From: Karalla daura
Taxonomy: Eukaryota > Chordata > Actinopteri > Chaetodontiformes > Leiognathidae
Direction of reading: 5' to 3'
DNA: 64,000 bases
NCBI GenBank assembly: GCA_029224185.1
Contig: CM055201.1
Coordinates: forward strand, 1,619,671 to 1,683,670
In this document: in pieces, positions 43,461 to 54,975 of the stretch
Layout of the letters: each line of letters opens with the position of its first letter
Numbering within the stretch: position 1 is the first letter of the stretch
Notes under the pieces: generated by a model
What the model saw: the letters and a program-made list of their open reading frames with translations, nothing else
The model's database searches: none
Told to the model about the DNA's origin: nothing
Translations under genes and position numbers: made by a program

Positions 43461-44390
43461 GGGCCTGATTTACTAAGATCCCAAATAAGGGGCGCTAAAT
43501 TGCGTGCTCCTGGTAAGATTTTGCGTGCTTGATTTGCATGCGTTTTGCAGGTGATTTACTAAGGGAATTTGCCGCAGTGACAACAGGTGCAAACAGCAGT
43601 ATGCAAATGAGGGGTTTGCCCGTTGTCAGCCTTTCCTTCATAGCGAGTGCAGAGGAAAGAGCAAGAATAAATATGATTCCCTGGAGTTGGAAGTCCTTGT
43701 AGCTGAGGCAAACAAACGCATCTGGCAGGAGAAAGTAAAAAGTTTGCTGCTCTCCATCACGGGCGATTGCGCAAGAGGTGCGAGTAGCGGCCAGCATGGC
43801 TCGTGCGCTCCGGTGGCACCGGTGTCCGCACACCGGGCAGCTGGTCAGCGCCGTGTCTGGACCAGCGATGGCCCCACAGTCACTGACTACAGGAGTGGTT
43901 GGTTCTTCCATCAGCCTAAGAGCTGAGGGTCTGGAGGGACTGGAGGGACTGGAGGGACTGGGGGCACTGGAGCAGGCAGGAGAGAGAGGGAGGTGGAGGA
44001 CCGGAGAGCGCAGGACCAGTGCCCACGCTGCGTAATACTGCTGTTAATTATGTGTTTGGTGAAAAAAACAAGAGCAGAAAACAGAGCCACAGAGATGTCA
44101 TATTGACAGGTTATTCTTGAAAAATATGTTTAATCACGTTCGCCATACCTAACATTTTAGTTCCCTGTATCCGTCCCCCTTTTTTTGAATGAAAATAAAA
44201 CGCACCATAAACAGCTCACAAAAAATAACTCAGAATCAAAATTCGTTTTCTGCAGCCATTGTCCGTCAAACTGGGTGGTTTTGTACCTTCCTTTCAGACG
44301 TTTTAAATTTAGCCGGAAAAAAAGTCACCACAATCGTTTCCGGGTTTGATAAATCGTTGTGCGTGTGCTAATATTTCCAATCTGCATATT
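43461..44390 (+). mobile_element. PIF/Harbinger element remnant with Myb-like gene piece
   Basis: GGGCCTGATTTACTAAG at 43,461 is a Harbinger-type terminus. Downstream the plus strand encodes LELEVLVAEANKRI then WQEKV and GDCARG, matching the start of the Myb/SANT-like accessory protein of Harbinger elements (ELEVLV-EV--R), with the middle of the domain deleted. 43,924-43,970 holds 11-base units of CTGGAGGGA. No right terminus was found; the element is cut off by the LINE that begins near 44,395. Confidence 0.6.
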
Positions 44391-44394
44391 CTCC

Positions 44395-46397
44395 TCCCAG
44401 GATTTTGCACGCACGAGTTCAAAGTTGCAACAATCAAACCCCTCCTTAAGAAACCGTCCCTTGATCCAGAAACTCTCGCAAACTACAGGCCGATCTCCAA
44501 TCTTATCTTCATCTCAAAAATCATTGAGAAAATCATTGCTTACCAGCTCTGTGAACATCTTAATAACAATAGTTTATTTGAATCCTTCCAGTCTGGTTTT
44601 AGAATGAATCATAGCACTGAGACTGCGCTGGTTAAAGTCACCAATGACCTCTTAATGGCGTCTGACCATGGTCTTGTTTCAGCGTTTGCCTTGTTAGATC
44701 GTAGTGCTGCTTTTGATCCGGTTGACCACCAGATCTTACTAAGGAGACTGGAATATCAGCTTGGAATCAGAGGCACTGCTTTAGACTGGTTCCGGTCCTT
44801 TCTTTCAGATCGATATCAGTTTGTTTGTGTCAACGATAACCAATCTCCACGTGCTAAAGTTAGCCACGGGGTTCCAAAAGGATCTGTGCTTTCCAGTTCT
44901 TTTCCCTTTATATATGCTCCCTCTAGATGATATCATGAGGAGTCATTCTATAGACTTCCACTGTGTTGATGACACTCAGTTGTATCTATCTATCAAACCA
45001 GGTGAGCACAACCGCCTACAGCAGCTTCAGTCCTGCCTTGATGACATTAAGGCCTGGATGACTAATAATTTCCTCCTTCTAAACTCTGAATAAACAGAGT
45101 AACTGCTCATAGGTCCAAAACACCTACGTGACTCTATATCTGATGCCATAGCACTACAAAGTAGTTTTGCGACTCCTTCTGCCACCACTGTAAAGAACCT
45201 AGGTGTTAGCTTTGATCAAAACCTGTCTTTTAGCTCCCACGTAAAATTGATCTCACGGACTGCCTGCTTCCACCTCCGCAATATTTCAAAAATAAGACAC
45301 CTCCTCCCTCCCTATGCAGCGGAACACCTGGTCCATGCCTTTGTTACTTCCAGACTGGACTACTGCAACTCTTTACTGGCTGGAAGCTCCAAGAGGTCAC
45401 TGAGAACTCTGCAGCTCTTTCAGAACGTGGCAGCTCATGTCCTGACTAAAACTAGAAAGAGAGATCATATCTCTCCTGTTCTGGCCTCATTGCACTGGCT
45501 TCCTGTACCATTCAGGATTCAGTTCAAAATCCTTCTCCTTGTCTATAAAGGTCTTCATGGTTTGGCACCCTCTTATATCTCAGACCTGATAAAACCCTAT
45601 TGCCCCACTAGGACACTTTCTTCTCTGAATGCAGCCCTACTTGTGGTTCAAAGAATCTCTAAGTCTAGAGCCTTCAGCTACCAAGGACCTCTGCTGTGGA
45701 AACATCGACCAGTTTCAGTCCGGAAGGCAGACACCCTCTCTACCTTCAAGAGTAGGTTAAAAACCCTCCTTTTTGACAGAGCCTACAGATAAATCCAAGA
45801 TAAGCTGCTATAGGTTGAGTCTGCTGGGGGTCACCGGCACATTGAGCTGTATCTTCTCTGCTCTCTCTGTGGGTGTGAATCAGGTTCATGTTCTCTCCAG
45901 CTTCTCACTCTCCTCTTGGTCTCTCCCTGTCTGTTCTCCCCCACCTCCTCTTCCTCCCCCTCCTCCTCCACCACTTCTTCCTCTCCTTCCGACTCTGGAC
46001 TAACATATGGACCAGGGACTGCATGTCCACAGAGTGGCTGTGTCTTCTTTCCCTCCCAGATTCCATAAATGCTGAGCTGGATCCAGAACTCTACTCGGCT
46101 CTTCTCACTGCAGTTCCTCCTGCTTTCTACTCTACACTGATTCAACTTTTGATTTATTTATATTCTGAACTGTTAGCCATCAGTACTGTTTTGCTTGTGC
46201 CTGCCTGTGCATCTCTCACCCTGAGGTTTCTCCCCTTTTTTCCCTGTCAGGGTTTTGTTTTGAGTTGTTCCCCAGCCTTTGCGAGGGTCTAAGGACAGGG
46301 GTTTTTCACTATGTACATTGTTGCTCTCTTTGTACAGTGGCCTGAGATAACAGCTGTTATGAAATGGCACTTAAAACAAATAAAGTTGAGTTGAGTT
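44395..46397 (+). pseudogene. L2-like LINE, 5' truncated, frames broken
   Basis: Reverse transcriptase blocks are clear: ANYRPISNLIFISKIIEK, FQSGFRMNHSTETALVKV, LLDRSAAFDPVDHQILL and a GVPKGSVL motif, then HCVDDTQLYLS, where the usual ADD box has lost a residue, and the C-terminal SPVLASLHWLPVPFRIQFK. This order and wording is that of fish L2-type elements (CR1/L2 group). Several frameshifts separate the pieces. The 3' end shows AATAAA and a short GTTGAGTTGAGTT tail near 46,395, as expected for an intact 3' end. The endonuclease is absent. Confidence 0.85.
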
Positions 46398-46755
46398 CCT
46401 ATTCTCTCTGTATGGCAACTCTGTATGGCCAGCAGATTACAGTTTTTCAGTTGCTAAAACACTAAACCCCATTCTCTGGATCAAATTCTCAAATGCCTGA
46501 ACACATTTATTGAATTCATCTCTTTTTTGGCAAAACCATTCACTACTTTCACCCAAGTAGGTGCATCTTACAAAACTCATTCACCCTTTTTTCCAAAACT
46601 CTAAACACAATTTGCATTGCAATACTCTTCTTAATTCAATTGTAGAGTTGTTTGATATACCAGTACTAAATTGATACCGTGGTACTGGAGCATTTCAAGT
46701 ACTATACTGCATTTGGATGATATTGGTACTTAACGTTGCAGTGTAATGACACAGT

Positions 46756-48440
46756 GTGACTTCGCCCCGTTGTAATTTGAGTCAAGACGAGCCGGAGCAA
46801 GCGGGAGAGCGAGCGAGTGCTTCGTCGCTGGAGCGAGAACAGGAGGAAAGAGAGAGAGAGGAGCAGGGAGAGAATGGCAGCTGCGGCACCTTTCACCATG
46901 CCACAACTGATAGACAAACCAGTTGGAAATACTTTGGCTTCAAAGCCAATGACCATGGTGAAGCCATCAAGACCGAAGCACCACTGTGCCAACAGTGTTT
47001 TAAACCGTGTCTGGCCAAGGGTGGAAACACGTCTGATCTTGCAAAACACCTTAAGGACAAGACCTGCACAAGGAGCTCAGAGAGCCACTGGTAATAACTT
47101 ACACCCTACCCATGAAGAAGAAAACATACACTCAGCGCTACAAGCACTTCATTTTCCACAAAAGTAGCACTGGAAAAAATTAAAGCTGCACTGCAGTTAC
47201 CACTTTCTCTGGTTTAAGTATCGCACGTATAGTATTATATATTATTTATACATTTATGTTTATATTCTCAGTCACAGTGTTTTTTTAACTTTTTAGACAT
47301 GCTGATTTATAATAAATGAATAGTGGTTCCTTTTTTTCAAGAGCTGTAAATGCACACATACACGGTATTTATGATGTAATGAACTTTTACACACACATTT
47401 AGCCATTTGATACGTTATAAAAATGACATCTGTAGAGCACAGTGATGCAACATATCATTTAAAGACATTGGTCACACTTCAGATAGATTGCTAGATTTAA
47501 GAGAGAGAGTATTTTTTTAAGTATGACAAATGTATGTCACCAATTTATATTTTCACTACAGAGACAGTGACCACATTAGGACCCTATGAGTAACCACTAG
47601 GGCCCCCACTAGGCAACCTACTCTGCCTGCTTTGTTTGAGCAGCATGCAAAATACTCCCAAGTTTCTAAAGATGCAAAAAGGCTCAACAGAGCAGTTGCA
47701 GAATTCATCGGCATGGATCAAGTGCCAGTACACTGTTGAAAAGGCTGGGTTCAGAAACCTTACGACCTATCCTCAAGGATGCATAGGATGCTCTGCACTG
47801 TAGTCTGACCACATATCAGACACTGAAAGAGGCCGTGGAAGATGTCATCATGGACTCCTGGGGCCTTGATATGGTTAAAAATGTCTGGAATTACAACCGA
47901 CAATGCTAGCAACAACCGCAAGCCATTTTCCAACTTCCTCTGGATTCCCTGTGTTGGCCACAGTACCTCACGCCCAAAGACACAGACATGACAATTTTGC
48001 AAACAATGAGGGATGGCTCCACTTAATGATTTCACAGATGCCCTTAGTGAGAGAAAGAAACAACTCCCCCATCAGTCCTGCCACTCCTGTGGAAAATCAA
48101 AGCCTGCCTCAACTATAAGGAAGGTGACAGTCCACTGGCACTGGAAATGAAGGAAAAATGTACAGAAGACTTTGAAAAGAGATATGATAACCACAATATA
48201 AAGATGGCACTGAACATTTGTTCAGAGGAGGTTAAAGGGGAACTGCTCTAAAAGCGCACTTAATTCTGCTTCCAGTGAGCAGGGAGCAGCTGAGGAACGA
48301 GAAGACATAGACGCAGAGCAACAACCAACAAATGGAATAGCAAAAAAAAAGTGGTCTGAAAGGCCTGTACTGCACAATCACCTCCGAAAAGAGGGGAGCT
48401 GACACTTCAACAACAAGACAAGCAGCAGTTAAGAACACAA
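46756..48440 (+). pseudogene. Degraded hAT transposon gene with BED zinc finger
   Basis: The first open part (to 47,094) contains SWKYFGFKAND, CQQCFKPCLAKGGNTSDLAKHL, broken here as CQQC and AKGGNTSDLAKHLKD, a BED-type finger as in ZBED1-like hAT proteins. Downstream at 47,640-47,760, RLNRAVAEFIGMDQVPV and TVEKAGFRNL match the start of the hAT transposase body, and faint traces continue to about 48,440 with many stops. Both termini are unclear. It is an old inactive copy. Confidence 0.6.
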
Positions 48441-48486
48441 ACAGTTAGGAGACATAATTGCTGCACCAATCCCCCTGGCCTGGTGG

Positions 48487-48604
<118 letters not shown>

Positions 48605-48690
48605 TATAACTACCATGGCAATTCTAAAATAAGGACAGTACAAGAGGAGAGAAGACACCACTGGATGTGTGTGCAGAGATGCAACTTTAC

Positions 48691-49088
48691 CTCCAGGCCT
48701 TTGATTTTGAGTAGAAGTCAAACAGGAAGGGGATACAGGACATGCTGTAGATGATCTTCCTCCACCTTTCTTGAAAAGTACGATAGATCACACGTTATAC
48801 ACACACATTCGGTTGTATTTTACTGCATTTATGATAAACTCAAGTGTGAACCGCTCAGTATCAGCACATTTCAACTGCTGACCATGACTCATGAATTTAG
48901 GCCTGAAACAATGACTACATTTCAATAGAATGAGAGAGAGAGAGGGAGAGAGAGAGAAAAGTTGCTGCCAGACACAACTTATTATTTTGATTATTACCGT
49001 AGTCATATTCTGCCTTGTGTGCCGCTCTGCGGCTGTCTCTCCACTGTCCACGCCAAGGACTTGACCAGCCAATTAGCCCTTTTAGCAT
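48691..49088 (-). CDS. Two 5' exons of an unidentified host gene
   Basis: On the minus strand an ATG at 49,088 opens MLKGLIGWSSPWRGQWRD, then RRAAHKAEYDY, ending in phase 1 at a GTAATA donor (48,998). The second exon, 48,769-48,691, has an acceptor (TACTTTTCAAG) and a GTAAAG donor and continues in frame as ERWRKIIYSMS then CIPFLFDFYSKSKAW. Both exons are uninterrupted with matching phases, and the second has a hydrophobic stretch that could lie in a membrane. I do not recognise the protein. Further exons would lie at lower coordinates beyond the (GATA)n tract. Upstream DNA to 49,500 could be its promoter. Confidence 0.5.
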
Positions 49089-50219
49089 GTTAGCCAAATA
49101 GCTAGGCTGGCGCTAGCTCTAGCAGCGCTACTCACATCAGGTTGCTGTCATTTCACGTTTTAACGTTTATTTTAAAAATATTTGATGGTGATTTGTAAGA
49201 AAGTCTTATTTTCTCTGTATTCTACAGTGTGGACTCCATCTTATGGATGAAAAGCTATCAAGTTTTCATTTTTAACAACAGAAAACGGTTAGCTACAGAT
49301 AAATGGGTTAGCATATGCATGTTTTAATCAACTACTTCACCGAACTGTTTGGTTATTAGAGCGTTATAGCGCAGATGCTGAACTCACCTCCTGTCTCCGC
49401 GCAATCTGAAATGGCCGTCTCTGAAATGATGGCGCATCTGCAACACCGCCACATCCGGGAAGAGACGCACTTCTTCAGTAAGCCCCGCCTGGCTGGGACG
49501 TCATAGTTCTATATCCAACGCCAACCTCATATTCAACTTCAGCTTGATACCAGATGGCCTATTGGCTGCTCAGGTAGTCCGTTTTACCTGAACAAAGTTT
49601 TGCTTTTGCGACTTTATCTTTATAGCCCCGTTTTTACAAGCAGAAAACACGACAGGAAGTTTTACAGACAGTAAACCAGAGAAACTTCTCCCGATCCGAG
49701 GTCTGATCCGAGAATTTTCGCTGTGATCCGCTAAATTAGTCAGAAACTGTGCATTTCCTGTTCTTTTCTTCATAATAAAAGAACTCCGCTGTTCACCGAT
49801 TAAAACGTGTTTTATTGTGAATGGAAACCAACAGGAAATGCTCGATTTTCCTGAACAGCAACTCAGAGCAGGACCGTCGCTGCCGATCAGCAGAACACGC
49901 ACAGTGCGTTATGCGGTTTTTGAGCCGTGAGGCGCGCTACTTGATCAGCTGATAGCGCGAGGCAGGAGGAGAGAGAGCCGCACGCGCCGTCACTGCAATG
50001 ATTGACAGCAGACGATCGGGGGGTGCAGGCAGGAGGAGAGAGTACCCTCCGAGACTTGGCTGGTCACTTGCCCAATCGCTGGATAGCGCTGCGGGGAGTG
50101 GGGCTCGTATCGAAATCGCACGGGGCCCCTTTTGTCATTTCACCATAGGGCCCCACGTTAGTCAGAGACGGCGTTGCAACTCAGTACAGCTCCGCGGTTT
50201 ATTAGTGTTGGGAAGACCG
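49089..50219. other. No gene; possible promoter region and dispersed repeat
   Basis: 49,100-49,500 is the 5' flank of the two exons described above. 49,900-50,020 is the plus-strand copy of the repeat seen at 325-445, followed by GGGGCCCC and GGGCCCC words around 50,125-50,155. No coding region is supported. Confidence 0.35.
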
Positions 50220-50720
50220 ACTCGTTTTACTGACTCGGATCTTCTGCTCTCGAACAGTAAATTGAATGAATCTTGAACAAATCATTTCGTTCATTTTTAC
50301 AGCAGGTGGCGCTGTAGCCCTCTTATGGGTGTTGTAAAGAAGGCCACAGTTCTCGTACACTGTCAACATGGTCTCCTTCAGCTGACAAAGTATAATACAC
50401 AAAATGTCACAAGCAATTCAAACCATGTGAAAACCTAAGACAGCAAAAACATCTCAATAAAGTGACTTGTGCATCTTTCCTGTCATTGTCAGTGCAACAG
50501 TGAAGAGATCTGAGAACAGATGTACTGCTTACTGCAAATGATAAACCACAGGCAAACCCTTGCAACAAATGAACGGGTCAAAACAAATGAATGGGTCAAA
50601 AGAAATGAATGGGTCAGAAGAAATGAACAAGTAATCGTTCATTTGTTACGCACAAGTCGTAACAAATGAGCGTGAGCAAGATCTGCGAACCAGACAAATG
50701 AACAGATCAGATGAACAAGA
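50220..50720. repeat. Short imperfect tandem repeats of AAATGAATGGGTCA
   Basis: At 50,567-50,632 units of about 19 bases built on AAATGAATGGGTCAAAAG occur four times. The wider region (CATTTCGTTCATTTTTACAG, GGTGGCGCTGTAGC) resembles a short fish DNA transposon, but its ends are not defined. Confidence 0.45.
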
Positions 50721-50965
50721 ACAAGAATGGGTCTGTATCCATTGTGTATTCATACACACACACACAATTTACAACTTTAAATCATGTAAGATTTTTTTCA
50801 TGAAAATGAAGTTAAATGTGTAAAGAAAATACGCAGACGCATTCTTTCAGAGGTGATCTTCACTTTTATATGTTCAAGTGCATAGTGTGGAGTATATCAT
50901 AAAGCGTCACAGTTTCAACTTCTTCTTCTCCCAACACATATAAACCTTTCTCCAACAAGACACAC

Positions 50966-51896
50966 CCTGTAAAAGTTCCCGTTGTGGTTTTGCACCATCA
51001 GCTGTCACAGGATATTTTTCAAGTAGAACTTGAAGTGATGCCTTGATTTTCCTTTCTCTGTCTGACAAAGATCCGACAGCAGAAGCAGAAGCGGCAGTGT
51101 CTGGGGTACTACGGTTGGTACCCTCCCCAGCAGATTCACTGTTGGTGTCCTCCCCAGAATGTTCCAGGCTGTCATCTTCCCGAGAGGGTTCATGGTTATT
51201 CTCTGACGAAGAAAAATCACAACTGCACATACAAAAACATAAGAAAAACATCATTTGCATGAATATGTAGATTTTGGTGTGTCAAGTGTTGTTAGTGCAA
51301 AACATGCTCACCTTGAGACACCACCCATGCTGTTCAGAATTGTTAGAGGCCTGCACAGCGTTTTCAGCCATCCTAATTCCATAGTGCTTTTCTGCTGTTG
51401 CTGTGGAGTGGTTGAGGTAGCTGGTCACAGCTTTCTTTTAAGAATCACCCAGGCCCTTGGTCGCTGTCTCATACACTCACTGGCTTGAGTCAAAACCAGG
51501 TGGTGAAACTCCAGCTCTGGAATCATACTTTAAATACGGAAAACAAGATACCTGAAGATGTTATGAATTCTTGTCACACCTACACTCACAGAGTACAGAG
51601 TTATCATGGGCATGGAGACATGCCTTAGAAACACTGGACACTGGAACAACTCTGATTAAACAAAAAGTGATGTGGAAGCAACTCAAAACTCGATTCAAAA
51701 CATGTTCAATGACTCCAAAATGAACATGCATCAGGAGGTCATGAACATCCTGCTTGGCCTTTTGGGCCAGCTCAGCAATGGTCCCCTCAGTGCCACCCTC
51801 CAAGCATGTCCTACATAAATGGCACAACAGGCCCTCCTGTGGTTTGTGGCAAACTGGACAAAATAGATCATGTCTGTTATCTTTCTTACCTGGAGC
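50966..51896 (-). pseudogene. Zinc-finger / tyrosine-recombinase-like gene fragment
   Basis: In minus-strand order: an exon near 51,896 starts MAPGKKDNRHDLFCPVCHK and continues GLLCHLCRTCL and TIAELAQKAKQDVHDLLMH, an N-terminal zinc-finger-like region. A second exon, 51,434-51,312, encodes AVTSYLNHSTATAEKHYG with an in-frame stop just upstream of its acceptor and a GTGAGC donor; the His and following HY fit box II of a tyrosine recombinase. A third exon, 51,222-50,966, is acidic (EDDSLEHSGEDTNSESAGE) and ends SDRERKIKASLQVLLEKY. The catalytic part between the first two exons is missing, so it is likely a broken copy. The recombinase reading is inferred from one short motif. Confidence 0.45.
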
Positions 51897-52767
51897 CATT
51901 TTTTTCAGGATTGAGTGATTGTAGTCACTATGCAATGAAATGTGAAAAAAGAAATGAGAGATAGAGAGATGGAAGAAAGGACAAAATGAAAAAATAAAAG
52001 GAAAACAAGAGAAGGCAAACAAGACACAAGACAAGGAATTTGTAGCCATTAAAATAGCTTTTTGTGGCTTCTAAGGTCAAGGAAATCTCCATTGAGTAGC
52101 AATGAAAATTGCTGTTAGTGGCTCAGGAAGCCAGGGAAAGTCTGTCTTCTCTTCTGCTGTTCTCTGCTGATCGCTGTCTTCTGTCTGCAGATCTGTTGCA
52201 CAGTGTCCAGTAGATGGCAGGAACAAATGAGATCAGGTCAGAAGCCAGCCTATGTTGATACCCCAGGGCCATAGACATATATAGAAGGCTAGATGTCTCG
52301 GGGCGGAGTGAAGAACGTCCGCATAGGTTGGCCATCTTGTGTCGGGCAAGCTTTCCGGCAGAAGCTGTGAAGCCTCATGTAAATAGAGGTACGGTGAGTG
52401 ATCTGCATAAAAGTTACTGGTCATATCTCGCTGAAATTTTGACGGATTTACAAACGGTTTGGTTTCTTGAAAACTTTATTAGCGTGGTTACAACCCGGAA
52501 TGCTAAGACATGTTGAAATAGCAGCTTTTCACTTAAAAAACGACTTAGTTGTGCAGCTTAGCCAAAGTTGTGCATCATGGCTAGTAATTTTACATGGAAG
52601 GGAGGCAGAATTGGTCTTTATTTTCTGTTAAACTGAAGTTACACATGATTTTCATTTTCAGGTTGGTTTGTTTAACATTTTACATTTTGACTTCTACAGG
52701 TAATAAGGTGCTTTTCAAAGGACATTAGCCCAGTGTGTGTGTGTGTGTGTGTGTGTGTGTCACACAG
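51897..52767. other. No gene; a (GT)n tract at 52,733-52,760
   Basis: Mixed sequence with no motif. The (GT)n run ends at the CACACAG that forms the acceptor of the CPSF3-like exon. Confidence 0.4.
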
Positions 52768-52929
52768 AACCACCAAGAGCTCCATGACATTCCCATCTAC
52801 TGTACCTCATTTCTGGCCAGGAAGTGCATGGCAGTCTACCAGATGTACATCAACGCTATGAACAACAAGATCAGGATGGCCATCGACATCAACAACCCCT
52901 TTGCATTCAAGCACATGAGCAACCTCAAG
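52768..52929 (+). pseudogene. CPSF3: Isolated CPSF3-like exon (CPSF73 beta-CASP region)
   Basis: The 162-base segment encodes NHQELHDIPIYCTSF, LARKCMAVYQMYINAMNNKI and NPFAFKHMSNLK, clearly the region of CPSF3 (the 3'-end processing endonuclease) that joins the metallo-beta-lactamase and beta-CASP parts. It is preceded by CACACAG and followed by GTCTCA, so it looks like one phase-0 exon rather than a retrocopy. Several positions that are nearly invariant in vertebrates differ (YCTSFLARK, NNKIRMAID, PFAFKHM), and no neighbouring CPSF3 exon is seen. GT repeats flank it on both sides. It is probably a displaced duplicate exon. Confidence 0.8.
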
Positions 52930-52981
52930 GTCTCAGAAAAACCTCAAGGTCTGAGACATGAGGACAGAGGACCCCTCAGCC

Positions 52982-52985
<4 letters not shown>

Positions 52986-53018
<33 letters not shown>
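52986..53018. repeat. (GT)n microsatellite
   Basis: A run of TG units after GCCCAGTG. The same GCCCAGTGTGTG junction occurs at 52,728, upstream of the CPSF3-like exon, so the exon lies between two similar repeat tracts. Confidence 0.9.
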
Positions 53019-53677
53019 TGTGTATATGTGTATGTGTATGTGTGTGTATAATGTATGTGTATATATATATATGTATATAATGAATGTCTATATGTGTTCA
53101 TGTATATAATGTATGTAATTGCTTAGGTTATTGTGTAATGTTTCGGTGTTTTAAGTTAAATCTGATTTTCAATAAAATGAATGTAATTGAAGTGTATGTG
53201 TTGATTTCCATTGAGTCTGTGGAGTTGAAGTATCAGTGTTTTGGAGGTGGGTAAGCTGTTCATTTAGCTTTGGCGTCCACTACAGTCCTGACACGTGTAA
53301 AAATATTTTCATTCAAAACTAGAAGTATGGATGTGTATTGTTGTTTGTGTCAAGACATCAATTCATAAGTACAGGTGTGCAGTGTGATAAATATCACAGG
53401 TGTGAATGTCAACGTGCAGCCTTTCTTATGGCCTATTTGTGATAGGAAACACTGTGGTCTACATATTTCTGAACCTTAATCTATTTTTTAGGGCGTAGCA
53501 TTTTACACAACTATGCAGTGTCATAAATAGATATTTGTTATGTATTTTAAGAGAACATGTCCCAATACACACACAATGTAATGGGCGAGCGAGCTGCCCG
53601 ACGCAAGATGGCCACCATGTGCGGACGTTCGACTCCGTAAGCGAGCAACGCGGACGAGCCATCTAGCCTTCTATATA
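53019..53677. other. No gene recognised
   Basis: AT-rich DNA with alternating TG/TA words at its start and a GATGGCCACC word near 53,607. No open frame with motifs. Confidence 0.35.
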
Positions 53678-54894
53678 CACTCACCAGCCACTTTATTAGG
53701 TACACCATGCTAGTAACGGGTTGGACCCCCTTTTGCCTTCAGAACTGCCTCAATTCTTCGTGGCATAGATTCAACAAGATGCTGGAAGCAATCCTCAGAG
53801 AGTTTGGTCCATATTGACATGATGGCATCACACAGTTGGCGCAGATTTGTCGGCTGCACATCCATGATGCGAATCTCCCGTTCCACCGCATCCCAAAGAT
53901 GCTCTATTGGATTGAGATCTGGTGACTGTGGAGGCCACTTGAGTACAGTGAACTCATTGTCATGTTCAAGAAACCAGTCTGAGATGATTCCAGCTTTATG
54001 ACATGGCGCATTATCCTGCTGAAAGTAGCCATCAGAAGTTGGGTACATTGTGGTCATAAAGGGGTGGACATGGTCAGCAACAATACTCAGGTAGGCTGTG
54101 TCGTTGCAACGATGCTCAATTGGTACCAAGGGGCTCAAAGAGTGCCAAGAAAATATTCCCCACACCATTACACCACCACCACCAGCCTGACCCGTTGATA
54201 CAAGGCAGGATGGATCCATGCTTTCATGTTGTTGACGCCAAATTCTGACCCTACCATCCCAATGTCGCAGCAGAAATCAAGACTCATCAGACCAGGCAAC
54301 ATTTTTCCAATCTTCTATTGTCCAATTTCGATGAGCTTGTGCAAATTGTAGCTTCAGTTTCCTGTTCTTAGCTGAAAGGAGTGGCACCCGGCGTGGTCTT
54401 CTGCTGCTGTAGCCCATCTGCCTCAAAGTTTGACATGCTGTGCGTTCAGAGATGCTCTTCTGCCTACCTTGGTTGTAACAGGTGGTTATTTGAGTCACTG
54501 TTGCCTTTCTATCAGCTTGAACCAGTCTGGCCATTCTCCTCTGACCTCTGGCATCAACAAGGCATTTCCGCCCACAGAACTGTCGCTCACTGGATATTTT
54601 TTCTTTTTCGGACCATTCTCTGTAAACCTTAGAGATGGTTGTGCGTGAAAATCCCATTAGATCAGCAGTTTCTGAAATACTCAGACCAGCCCTTCTGGCA
54701 CCAACAAGCATGCCACGTTCAAAGTCACTCAAATCACCTTTCTTCCCCATACTGATGCTCGGTTTGAACTGCAGGAGATTGTCTTGACCATGTCTACATG
54801 CCGCCACATAGTTGCCGCCATGTGATTGGCTGATGAGAAATTAAGTGTTAACGAGCAGTTGGACAGGTGTACCTAATAAAGTGGTCGGTGAGTA
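53678..54894 (-). mobile_element. Tc1/mariner (DD36E type) copy 3, full length
   Basis: The right end on this strand begins CACTCACCAGCCACTTTA after TA, and the other end closes GGTGTACCTAATAAAGTGG...GAGTA before TA. At about 1.22 kb it has the full transposase length. The gene is broken only by one nonsense codon. Confidence 0.9.
53710..54750 (-). pseudogene. Tc1/mariner transposase, one nonsense codon
   Basis: The frame from ATG at 54,750 (MGKKGDLSDFERG) to the stop at 53,710 spans 346 codons, with TGA at 54,277-54,279 directly after AWSDES, where copies 1 and 2 have CGA (Arg). The change is the CpG deamination type, CGA to TGA. All three catalytic positions are otherwise present (WSDES, QQDNAPCH, PIEHLW, spacing 36 between the last two), and the LVSTGQAG segment lacking in copy 2 is retained. 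An upstream ATG at 54,807 adds 19 non-conserved residues and is not used here. Confidence 0.88.
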
Positions 54895-54956
54895 TATATA
54901 TATATGCCCCTGGGCCAGGGCCTGGAGATGGGGCATGGTGGGTGGGGCTAACCTCT

Positions 54957-54975
54957 AAACTCTAACCCTAACCCT
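54957..54975. repeat. Short telomere-like (CCCTAA) run
   Basis: TCTAACCCTAACCCTAAAG contains two and a half CCCTAA units. It is too short to be more than a chance or relic interstitial telomeric sequence. Confidence 0.4.

Noticed and set aside
54957..54975. Interstitial telomere
   Set aside because: Only two and a half CCCTAA units; too short to indicate a fusion point.
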